DNA from: Alphaproteobacteria bacterium
GTDB lineage: Bacteria; Pseudomonadota; Alphaproteobacteria; Rhizobiales; Xanthobacteraceae
Direction: 5' to 3'
DNA length: 22,922 nt
Assembly (NCBI GenBank): GCA_005883115.1
Contig: VAZQ01000001.1
Coordinates: 1 to 22,922, forward strand
Below the pieces are notes generated by a model. That model was not told the origin of the DNA. It saw nothing but the letters and a program-made list of their open reading frames with translations, and made no database searches. The position numbers were made by a program, and so were the translations under genes. Every line of letters starts with the position of its first letter. Position 1 is the first letter of the stretch. This document shows positions 16,760-22,922 of the stretch, one piece after another.

Positions 16760-17363
16760 TTAGACGGCTCCTGGCTTTGCCCCACGCTGCTGTCGCGCTC
16801 TCATCCAGCGCCTGCGGTCGAGCCGAAATCGATCGAATGGTGCGGACGAGGCGAGCGAGCGGATGCGATAGAGCTCGACTCCTGTCCACTCGAACCCGCA
16901 TTTCTCCAACACGCGGCGCGATGCCGGATTGCTCGCGCGCGCCGGCGTGCAGCATCTCGTAGCCGAGATCGTCGAAGGCGTAATCAATTACGGCACGCGC
17001 CGCTTCGGTGGCGTAGCCAGTGCCCCAGAATGCAAAGGCGAGCCAATACCCGAGCTCGGGCGAGTCTCCGGGACGCTGGGCAACTCCGCAGGCGCCGAGC
17101 ACCGTGTCATCACGTCTGACGATGAGAAATACGGTCTCGCCGGAGCTTGCGTTGACGCCAGTGATAAAGCGTTGCGCATCGGCGATCCCATACGGATGGG
17201 GAATGCGCAGTGTGTTTTCCGCAATGCGCCGATCGTTGACGAGCGCGGCGATGGTTTTTGCATCCTGCGCGCGCGGCGCCCGCAACACTAACCGCTCCGT
17301 TTGGATGAGCCGAATACATCTCTCCTGGATGGCATGCGGCGCAATCTGGTTGGGCAATGTCAT
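16760..17363 (-). pseudogene. GNAT acetyltransferase (RimJ/RimL-like), frameshifted
   Basis: The first frame reads IQTERLVLRAPRAQDAKTIA through SPELGYWLAFAFWGTGYATEAARA to YEMLHAGAR, a typical RimJ/RimL-type GNAT. It then changes to unrelated sequence and stops at 16746. The family ending, ASNPASRRVLEKCGFEWTGV and onward, is found in another frame, which stops at 16760. The switch point is a CGCGCGCGC run at 16934-16942. Restoring one GC dinucleotide (or removing one base) rejoins the frames, so a 2-nt contraction or a sequence error is likely. ATG at 17363 has GGAG 8 nt upstream; the GTG at 17366 is an alternative. The gene follows rplU-rpmA, separated by a strong hairpin. Its substrate is unknown. 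Confidence 0.8.
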
Positions 17364-17381
17364 CACACGGGCTCCTCAGAA

Positions 17382-17418
17382 ACCAAGAGGGGAGCCGGAT
17401 GCCGGCTCCCCTCTTGGT
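17382..17418 (-). terminator. 17-bp perfect hairpin between rpmA and the GNAT gene
   Basis: The arms 17382-17398 and 17402-17418 are perfect 17-bp complements around a 3-nt loop. On the minus strand only TTTCTG follows, so the U-run is short. It lies 55 nt after the rpmA stop and just before the Shine-Dalgarno of the next gene. It probably acts as a terminator, attenuator or 3'-end stabiliser for the rplU-rpmA mRNA. Confidence 0.65.
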
Positions 17419-17473
17419 ACCCGTAGGTCCGCCGGTTTCATTGCATCCGGCAGACCTCGATGAAGTCTACCGC

Positions 17474-17746
17474 CTATTCGGTCGCTGCCTGCGCTAACGG
17501 CAGAACCGATACGAAGACTCTGCCTTTCGCTTTGGTACGGAATTCGACGCGACCATTGATCAGCGCGAACAGACTGTGATCCTTGGCAAGTCCGACATTG
17601 GCGCCAGGATGCCATTTGGTCCCGCGTTGGCGCGCAATGATGTTGCCGGCCAGCACTTGCTCGCCGCCGAAAGTCTTCAGCCCCAGCCGCTGACTATGCG
17701 AGTCGCGGCCGTTACGGGATGATCCGCCTGCTTTTTTGTGTGCCAT
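17474..17746 (-). CDS. rpmA: 50S ribosomal protein L27
   Basis: L27 sits near the peptidyl-transferase centre of the large subunit. The 90-residue product starts MAHKKAGGSSRNGRDSHSQR and continues RLGLKTFGGEQVLAGNIIARQRG and WHPGANVGLAKDHSLFALINGRV, all diagnostic. There is no cleaved N-terminal extension as in Firmicutes. The ATG at 17746 is 53 nt after rplU with AGGA upstream. The pair rplU-rpmA is nearly universal. Confidence 0.98.
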   Translation of the reverse strand: MAHKKAGGSSRNGRDSHSQRLGLKTFGGEQVLAGNIIARQRGTKWHPGANVGLAKDHSLFALINGRVEFRTKAKGRVFVSVLPLAQAATE

Positions 17747-17799
17747 GGCTTCAGGGTCCTTAACGCTTGGTCGTTATCTAGTGCAACTTTGTGGCGAAA

Positions 17800-18327
17800 T
17801 CATCCCTTGCTCTTGCCTTTTCCACTCGGTTTTCCCTTGGCGGGCGTCTTTGACTTGGAGCGCTTCTTCGCGGTCTTGTCCTTGGTTGGCCCTTTCGCCA
17901 TTGCCTTTCGCGTGGGCGCCTTGCCCTCCGTCGTCTGCGCTCCCTCGACGGCGGCCGCTGCGGGAGCGGCGGCGACCGGCTTCGCCTCGCGTTGCGGGAG
18001 TTTGGTCGGCCTGGCGCCGTCGGTGAGGATTTCGGTTACGCGAACAAGCGTGAATTCCTGCCGATGGCCGCGCTTCCTGCGTGAATTCTTGCGGCGCCGT
18101 TTCTTGAAGACGATGATCGTCGGCCCGCGTCCTTGCTCCAGTACTTCGGCAGCGACCGAAGCGCCGGCAATCGTCGGTTGCCCGAGCGTGATGTTATCGC
18201 CGCCGACCACCAACACCTCGCCGAACTGGACGATTTCACCGGGATTAGCCTTGATTTTGTCTACCCTGACGACGTCCTCGGCAGCCACGCGGTATTGTTT
18301 TCCGCCGGTTCTTATGACTGCGAACAT
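17800..18327 (-). CDS. rplU: 50S ribosomal protein L21, with long basic tail
   Basis: L21 binds 23S rRNA in the large subunit. Residues 1-103 are the conserved domain (MFAVIRTGGKQYRVAAEDVVRVD, then IVFKKRRRKNSRRKRGHRQEFT and VRVTEIL). Residues from about 105 to 175 are an added low-complexity tail of Ala, Lys, Thr, Pro and Ser. Some alphaproteobacterial L21 proteins have tails, but this one is long against the 103 residues of E. coli. ATG at 18327 has GAGGA 8 nt upstream. A promoter candidate lies about 180 nt upstream, giving a leader of about 170 nt. Confidence 0.97.
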   Translation of the reverse strand: MFAVIRTGGKQYRVAAEDVVRVDKIKANPGEIVQFGEVLVVGGDNITLGQPTIAGASVAAEVLEQGRGPTIIVFKKRRRKNSRRKRGHRQEFTLVRVTEILTDGARPTKLPQREAKPVAAAPAAAAVEGAQTTEGKAPTRKAMAKGPTKDKTAKKRSKSKTPAKGKPSGKGKSKG

Positions 18328-18502
18328 GGTTTTGTCCTCGGTTCGATCCGGCGCTCAGGTCGATGGACCCGCTTCCCGTCGTGTGTGACTTTGCGGTCTT
18401 ACCCGCGCTTACGGGGATGCGGAACCCGCACGATCCGCGTCCACTTCCCCTTGGCGGAGATCAGCGTTTAAAAACGCAAGTGGGGCGGGGCTAAGCGGCG
18501 TG

Positions 18503-18531
18503 CTTATGGCGGGCAGCCCCGAAACTGTCAA
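18503..18531 (-). promoter_or_regulatory. Candidate sigma-70 promoter for rplU-rpmA
   Basis: On the minus strand a perfect TTGACA (18531-18526) is followed after 17 bp by CATAAG (18508-18503). This is a strong match for a ribosomal-protein operon and predicts a leader of about 170 nt. Confidence 0.55.
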
Positions 18532-18591
18532 GGAAATGGGCGCTGGACGGCGGATAGGTCATTCGCCGAGCCTTGGACAAATCCTTTCAAT

Positions 18592-18621
18592 TTGCGCGCC
18601 AACATGCGCTTTCCATATAAG
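18592..18621 (+). promoter_or_regulatory. Possible promoter for dapF
   Basis: TTGCGC at 18592-18597 and TATAAG at 18616-18621 are 18 bp apart. The predicted start is roughly 14 nt before the dapF ATG. The -35 match is weak. Confidence 0.3.
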
Positions 18622-18641
18622 GGGCGAAGCACGAGCCTGAC

Positions 18642-19520
18642 ATGAGCGTCCTGGCCCACCACCCTTTCATCAAAATGAACGGCCTCGGCAACGAGATCGT
18701 CGTGGTCGACATGCGAGCGCAGACAGCAACCATCGCTGCATCCGAGGCGCGCGCGGCAGCACAGTCCACGGGTGCGCCATATGATCAACTGATGGCCCTC
18801 CATGCGCCGCGCACACCCGGAACCGATGCGTATGTTCGCATCTACAACAACGACGGCTCAGAAAGCGGCGCGTGCGGCAACGGCATGCGTTGTGTTGGCG
18901 AGCTACTGTTCAAGGAAACCGGAAAGAGCGCTTAGATACTGGAAACGGGGCCCGGGTTGCTGACCTGCTGGAAGGGTGACCGGCCGCTGATCTCGACCGT
19001 GGATATGGGCAAGCCGCGCTTTGCGTGGAACGAGATCCCGCTTGCGCAGGAAATCAAGGACACCCGCGCCATCGAGCTGCGGATCGGTCCGGTCGACAAG
19101 CCGATCCTGCATTCACCTTCCGTCGTCAGCATGGGTAATCCCCACGCGATCTTCTGGGTGGCCGACGTAGCCGCCTACGGCCTTGGCAAGATCGGACCGC
19201 TACTGGAGAATCACCCGATCTTTCCGGAGCGGGCCAACATTTCGCTAGCGCACGTGGCTTCCCGTGAGCATCTCATCGTACGCACATGGGAGCGTGGCGC
19301 CGGGCTCACTAAGGCGTGCGGCTCGGCTGCGTGCGCCTGTGCGGTGGCAGCGGCGCGCCTCGGTCTTGTCGAGCGCGCCGTCACGGTGGCGCTGCCTGGC
19401 GGCGAGCTGCGTATCCAATGGCGCGCGAGCGACGACCATGTGCTGATGACTGGCCCGGTGGCTTATGAGTACGAAGGCAAATTCGACCCGGCGCTGTTCG
19501 TCGCGAGCGTGAACCCATGA
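18642..19520 (+). pseudogene. dapF: Diaminopimelate epimerase with in-frame amber codon
   Basis: DapF interconverts LL- and meso-diaminopimelate for lysine and peptidoglycan synthesis. The whole 292-codon frame is present: FIKMNGLGNEIVVVD at residues 9-23, ACGNGMRCVGE with catalytic Cys78, SMGNPHAIFWV, and GLTKACGSAACA with catalytic Cys226. Codon 98 (18933-18935) is TAG, within TGKSA-stop-ILETGPGLL, where relatives have a hydrophobic or aromatic residue as I recall. The reading frame is the same on both sides, so it is a single nonsense codon, not a frameshift. Translation would give only the first 97 residues unless read through or restarted (a TTG occurs at 18957). The stop overlaps mtaB as ATGA. 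TAG ends lnt, ybeY, the Bug gene and mtaB, so it is an ordinary stop here. Confidence 0.88.
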
Positions 19521-20788
19521 GCGTCAATGTTGTGAGCTTCGGCTGTCGCCTTAATGCTTGCGAGGGAGAGGTGATCCGTCGTCAGGCGCAGGCAGCCGGT
19601 GTCGTTGATGCCGTCATTGTCAACACATGTGCGGTGACGGCCGAGGCGGTGCGGCAGTCACGCCAGGCGATCCGCAGGCTCAAGCGGGAACATCCCGCGG
19701 CGAGCATCGTGGTCACCGGCTGCGCGGCGCAAACCCAGCCGAGCACCTTCGCCAACATGGCGGAGGTCGCATTGGTGTTGGGCAACGAGGACAAGCTCAG
19801 CGCGCGGACTTGGCGCAACCATCGCGATCTTTTGGCGGGATCATCCTTTGGTCTCGCCACCGAAGAAAAGGTCGTGGTCAACGATATTATGGCAGTGACG
19901 CAGACGGCTGCACATCTCATCGATGGTCTCGATGGACGCGCGCGCGCCTTCGTGCAGGTGCAGAACGGGTGTGACCATCGCTGTACCTTCTGCATCATTC
20001 CGTACGGCCGCGGCAATTCGCGCTCGGTACCCATGGGCGAGGTGGTCGCTCAGGTGCGCAGGATCTGCGCGGGTGGATATCGGGAAGTCGTTCTCACCGG
20101 CGTCGACCTCACGAGCTATGGCACCAATCTTGCGGGCTCGCCCAAGCTTGGGACGCTGGTGAAGCAGATTTTGAAACACGTGCCGGAACTCGCACGGCTG
20201 CGGCTCTCGTCGATTGATGCAGTCGAAGTCGACCCCGATCTTCTCGATGCGTTTGCCAATGACGCCCGGCTGATGCCGCATCTGCATCTCTCGCTGCAGG
20301 CGGGCGATGATCTCATCCTCAAGCGTATGAAGCGGCGCCATCTGCGCGCGGACGCGATTGCGTTTTGCGAAGGGGTGCGGCGCGTGCGCCCAGACGTCGT
20401 CTTCGGCGGCGATATCATCGCCGGGTTCCCAACCGAGACGGAGGATATGTTTGCCCGCTCGCTCGATCTAGTCGATGCGTGCGGGCTCACGCATTTGCAC
20501 GTGTTTCCGTTCTCGCCCCGGCCCGGCACCCCCGCTGCGCGTATGCCGCAAATCAACCGGAATATCATCAAGGAACGTGCTCGCCGACTGCGCGAACAAG
20601 GCGAAGCGGCGCTGCGCCGTCACCTGGAGGTGCAAGTTGGCGCAAGGCGGCAGGTGCTGATCGAATCCGGTGAACTTGGCCGCACCGAGAATTTCACCCG
20701 CGCACGCCTTTCCTCGCCGATAGAGCCGGGGACCATCCTCGATGTCACTGTCATAGGCCATGACGGCGGCCAACTCCTCGCGGCATAG
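19517..20788 (+). CDS. mtaB: tRNA (N6-threonylcarbamoyladenosine-37-C2)-methylthiotransferase MtaB
   Basis: MtaB is a radical-SAM methylthiotransferase that makes ms2t6A37, acting downstream of the TsaB/TsaD pathway. The 423-residue protein has N-terminal cluster cysteines Cys10 (SFGCRLNACEGE), Cys38 (NTCAVTAEA) and Cys69 (VTGCAAQ). The radical-SAM motif CDHRCTFC supplies Cys152, Cys156 and Cys159, and a C-terminal TRAM-like region follows. The CRLN and NTCAVT variants separate MtaB from MiaB, which is also in this window. The ATG at 19517 overlaps the dapF stop, and dapF-mtaB is a common alphaproteobacterial pair. Because translation is coupled to dapF, the dapF nonsense codon could affect its expression. 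Confidence 0.94.
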   Translation: MSVNVVSFGCRLNACEGEVIRRQAQAAGVVDAVIVNTCAVTAEAVRQSRQAIRRLKREHPAASIVVTGCAAQTQPSTFANMAEVALVLGNEDKLSARTWRNHRDLLAGSSFGLATEEKVVVNDIMAVTQTAAHLIDGLDGRARAFVQVQNGCDHRCTFCIIPYGRGNSRSVPMGEVVAQVRRICAGGYREVVLTGVDLTSYGTNLAGSPKLGTLVKQILKHVPELARLRLSSIDAVEVDPDLLDAFANDARLMPHLHLSLQAGDDLILKRMKRRHLRADAIAFCEGVRRVRPDVVFGGDIIAGFPTETEDMFARSLDLVDACGLTHLHVFPFSPRPGTPAARMPQINRNIIKERARRLREQGEAALRRHLEVQVGARRQVLIESGELGRTENFTRARLSSPIEPGTILDVTVIGHDGGQLLAA

Positions 20789-20849
20789 GCGCACGCGAGA
20801 CTATTGGTTGGTCGCCTGCTATAGTTCGAGGATCCATTCGGAGTCTGAA

Positions 20850-21476
20850 ATGTCGGAATCTCGCGATCACATCGTTACCAGTATTGAGGCGCTCGAGCAC
20901 ATCTATGGAGAGCCTTTCGGGCCATCGATCGCCAAAGAGACTGACCGCGTCACCAGCCATTACCGCGCGTTTATCGAGGCGGCGCCGTTCTTCGCGTTAG
21001 CCACCGCAGGGCCTGAGGGCCTTGATTGCTCCCCGCGCGGTGATGCCCCCGGTTTCGTGCGTGTCCACGACGAGAAAACGCTGCTTGTTCCCGACCGGCG
21101 CGGCAACAATCGCATCGACAGCTGGCGCAATATCCTTTCCGACCCGCGCGTGGCGCTCCTGTTCCTCATTCCAGGCTGCGGCGAGACCATTCGCGTCAAT
21201 GGCCGCGCCGCAATCTCGACTGATCCGGCGCTCGCGCAGAGCTTCAGCGTTGACGGCAAGAGCCCGCGTGCCGTGCTCATCGTGTCCGTCGAGCGTGTGT
21301 TCTATCAGTGCTCGAAGGCAATCGTGCGCTCGAAACTGTGGGATGCCTCGCGCCACATCGATCGCAAGAGCCTGCCCAGCAATGGCACGATTCTAGCCGA
21401 CTTGACCGGCGGACGGATCGGCGGCGAGGCTCACGACCGGGATGCGCCGGAGCGTTTGAAGGCGACGCTCTACTGA
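20850..21476 (+). CDS. Pyridoxamine 5'-phosphate oxidase-family flavin-binding protein (MSMEG_1061 type)
   Basis: This is a split-barrel FMN-binding protein of 208 residues. Key blocks are FIEAAPFFALATAGPEGLDCSPRGDAPGFVRV (about 37-68), LLVPDRRGNNRIDSWRNILSDPRVALLFLIPG (about 74-105) and ETIRVNGRAAISTDPAL. These match the group I recall as MSMEG_1061-like within the pyridoxamine phosphate oxidase superfamily. True PNP oxidase activity is not implied; the substrate is unknown. ATG at 20850 has GGAG 6 nt upstream, and a TATAGT at 20820-20825 may be a -10 element without a good -35. It lies between mtaB and a convergent pseudouridine synthase gene, splitting the usual dapF-mtaB-ftsY series. Confidence 0.85.
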   Translation: MSESRDHIVTSIEALEHIYGEPFGPSIAKETDRVTSHYRAFIEAAPFFALATAGPEGLDCSPRGDAPGFVRVHDEKTLLVPDRRGNNRIDSWRNILSDPRVALLFLIPGCGETIRVNGRAAISTDPALAQSFSVDGKSPRAVLIVSVERVFYQCSKAIVRSKLWDASRHIDRKSLPSNGTILADLTGGRIGGEAHDRDAPERLKATLY

Positions 21477-21498
21477 GACATCGGTGATTTCGGCCTGG

Positions 21499-22227
21499 TC
21501 ATTCGGCAAGGGCATCGGCAGACCATCCACATCTCTGCAATAAATCCTGCATGTGTGACGGCACGGGCGCGGTGATGCGGATCGGCGGGCGATTGGTGTA
21601 GAGCGGCACAACGATTTGCCGTGAGTGCAGGTGCAGGCCGGGAGCCGCGTTCCGCGGCGAGCTTCCGTAGACGCTGTCACCAATGATCGGCCATCCCATG
21701 GCGGCGCAATGTACGCGCAGCTGATGCGTGCGGCCCGTGAGAGGCTCGAGCGCAAGCCATGTGATGCCAATGATCTGGGCCTCGCCCGATGCCGGATAGC
21801 TGGGCGTCCGTCCCATCACCTTCCATGTGGTGACGGCCGGCTGCCCCGAGGGATCGTGCTTCATCCACCAGCCGCGCGCCGCGTCCTTGCGGCCGAGGGG
21901 AAGTTCGATGCGGCCCTCCTCCTGTGTCGGCCCGCCGGCGACCACCGCCCAGTATCTTTTACCGACCTGCCCGTTCTTGAACAGCCGGCCGAGCGCGGCC
22001 AGCGCCTTGCGGTGGCGGCCAAGCACAAGACAGCCGGACGTATCGCGATCGAGTCGATGCGCGAGTGCTGGCGGCCGCGGCAGCCCGAAACTCAGTGCGC
22101 CGAAATAGTCCTCGAGGCTCTCGCCGCCCTTCGGTCCCTTATGCACCGGCAAACCCGCGGGCTTGTCGATCACCAGCATGAGGCCATCGCGATAGATGAG
22201 CCGAGCCACTATCTCTTCGGCGGTCAT
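21499..22227 (-). CDS. RluA-family RNA pseudouridine synthase
   Basis: This is a pseudouridine synthase of the RluA family, which isomerises specific uridines in rRNA or tRNA. The catalytic motif HRLDRDTSG is at about residues 57-65, with Asp60 as nucleophile. It is preceded by LVIDKPAGLPVHKGP and followed by KRYWAVVAG, LEPLTGRTHQLRVHCAAMGWPIIGDSVYG and LHLHSRQI, all typical. No S4 domain is present. I chose the ATG at 22227 (242 residues); a TTG at 22239 is also possible and neither has a good Shine-Dalgarno. It is divergent from ftsY and convergent with the flavin-binding gene, with 22 nt between stops. The uridine target cannot be read from sequence. Confidence 0.9.
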   Translation of the reverse strand: MTAEEIVARLIYRDGLMLVIDKPAGLPVHKGPKGGESLEDYFGALSFGLPRPPALAHRLDRDTSGCLVLGRHRKALAALGRLFKNGQVGKRYWAVVAGGPTQEEGRIELPLGRKDAARGWWMKHDPSGQPAVTTWKVMGRTPSYPASGEAQIIGITWLALEPLTGRTHQLRVHCAAMGWPIIGDSVYGSSPRNAAPGLHLHSRQIVVPLYTNRPPIRITAPVPSHMQDLLQRCGWSADALAE

Positions 22228-22290
22228 GTCACTTACCAAGCTTGGGCGAAACCGCTATCACGCCCGTAATCCCGAGCGAACCAGAACAAT

Positions 22291-22922
22291 ATGAACGATC
22301 AAACGAGCGAGAAGCAAAGCTGGTGGCAGCGGCTCAGCGGAGGTCTCAAGCGCACGTCCTCCTCGATCGGCGGCACTGTCAGCGATCTCGTGGCCAAGCG
22401 CAGGCTCGACCAGACGCTGCTCGATGAAATCGAGGATCTGCTCATTCGCGTCGATCTCGGCGTTGAAACGGCGGCAAGGATCGCGGCGGCAGTCGGCGAA
22501 GGACGCTATAACAAATCGATCACGACCGATGAGGTGAAGGCGGTCGTCGCCGCTGAAGTGGAAAAGGTCCTCACGCCGGTGGCCAAACCGCTCGCGATCA
22601 AGGAAGCAAAGCCCTTCGTCGCACTCGTCATCGGCGTCAACGGTTCGGGCAAGACCACGACCATTGGCAAGATCGCAGCCAAGCTGCGGGCGGAGGGTCG
22701 CTCTGTAATGCTTGCCGCAGGCGATACGTTCCGCGCCGCCGCCATTGACCAACTCAACATCTGGGGTGGGCGCAGTGGCGCTTCGGTCATCGCGCGAGCC
22801 CCCGGCGCCGATGCCGCCGGGGTCGCCTTCGACGCGCTTACGGAAGCGCGTGGCGAGGAGGTTGACGTGCTGCTCGTCGACACGGCGGGCCGCCTGCAGA
22901 ACAAGGCGGTGCTGCTGGATGA
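22291..22922 (+). CDS. ftsY: Signal recognition particle receptor FtsY (5' part, cut by window end)
   Basis: FtsY is the membrane-associated SRP receptor GTPase that docks ribosome-nascent-chain complexes at the translocon. The 210 complete codons visible cover a very short N-terminal acidic/amphipathic segment (QSWWQRLSGGLKRTSSSI), the N domain (about 35-105, including LLDEIEDLLIRVDLGVETA), and the start of the G domain. G1 GVNGSGKT is at 115-122, DTFRAAA at 145-151 and G3 DTAGR at 198-202. The frame is still open at the window edge. ATG at 22291 has no clear Shine-Dalgarno. dapF-mtaB-ftsY is a common alphaproteobacterial order, here interrupted by two genes. Confidence 0.95.
   Translation, partial: MNDQTSEKQSWWQRLSGGLKRTSSSIGGTVSDLVAKRRLDQTLLDEIEDLLIRVDLGVETAARIAAAVGEGRYNKSITTDEVKAVVAAEVEKVLTPVAKPLAIKEAKPFVALVIGVNGSGKTTTIGKIAAKLRAEGRSVMLAAGDTFRAAAIDQLNIWGGRSGASVIARAPGADAAGVAFDALTEARGEEVDVLLVDTAGRLQNKAVLLD

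Larger units (their letters stand above)
18328..18641. other. Divergent rplU/dapF intergenic region
   Basis: This 314-nt region has no gene. It carries the rplU promoter candidate (18531-18503), a possible dapF promoter (18592-18621) and two short inverted repeats. One is GCGTTT/AAACGC at 18464-18477. The other is GGGGCT/AGCCCC at 18487-18520, which overlaps the rplU -10 and spacer and could matter for regulation, though the arms are only 6 bp. I found no ribosomal-protein leader motif I recognise. Confidence 0.4.

Noticed and set aside
17738..18388. 216-codon plus-strand frame opposite rplU
   Set aside because: L21 is unmistakable on the minus strand.
18642..19520. UAG recoding (for example pyrrolysine) in dapF
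   Set aside because: TAG is the normal stop of lnt, ybeY, the Bug gene and mtaB in this window, and DapF has no known pyrrolysine. A mutation or sequence error is simpler.
1..22922. CRISPR array, tRNA/rRNA genes, insertion sequences, phage or defence genes
   Set aside because: No regularly spaced repeats, cloverleaf-like sequences, transposase motifs or phage or defence proteins were seen on either strand by eye.

Overview
The window is a GC-rich bacterial chromosome segment packed with housekeeping genes. Several gene blocks have orders typical of Alphaproteobacteria, most like Hyphomicrobiales/Bradyrhizobiaceae-type genomes: tsaB-rimI-fur-(x)-miaB-phoH-ybeY-corC-lnt, Nfu-USP-trpS, rplU-rpmA-GNAT then obgE, and dapF-mtaB-(x)-ftsY. 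This placement rests on gene content and order remembered from these families, not on a search. Many starts form ATGA or GTGA overlaps with the upstream stop, and several starts are not ATG: lnt and fur use GTG, phoH TTG and the Bug-family gene probably TTG.

Layout. Positions 228-11468 are all on the minus strand. Read in transcription order they are trpS, a universal stress protein, an Nfu-type Fe-S scaffold, tsaB, rimI, fur, a Bug-family periplasmic binding protein, miaB, phoH, ybeY, corC and lnt. From 11650 the strand switches: a PfkB-family (adenosine-type) kinase and a 70-residue basic hypothetical protein run on plus and end at a good intrinsic terminator (13192-13226). proB faces them on minus, and a DUF72 gene is divergent from proB. 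obgE, a frameshifted GNAT gene, rpmA and rplU follow on minus. Plus-strand dapF (broken by an in-frame TAG) and mtaB come next, then a flavin-binding MSMEG_1061-type gene. A minus-strand RluA-family pseudouridine synthase and a truncated plus-strand ftsY close the window.

Functions. The content is mostly tRNA and ribosome maturation (tsaB t6A, miaB ms2i6A, mtaB ms2t6A, an RluA-type synthase, ybeY, rimI, obgE, L21, L27, trpS). Envelope functions are lnt and corC, metal and Fe-S functions are fur and Nfu, and amino-acid or cell-wall precursor synthesis is represented by proB and dapF.

Nothing here looks like a new defence, mobile or biosynthetic system, and I saw no CRISPR array, tRNA, rRNA or insertion sequence. 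The points most worth a second look are: the amber codon inside otherwise intact dapF; a 2-nt frameshift in a GC-dinucleotide run in the GNAT gene; a long obgE leader with a strong promoter, a 19-codon ORF under a near-perfect Shine-Dalgarno and a hairpin; a 17-bp perfect hairpin between rpmA and the GNAT gene; and a small uncharacterised gene downstream of the kinase.
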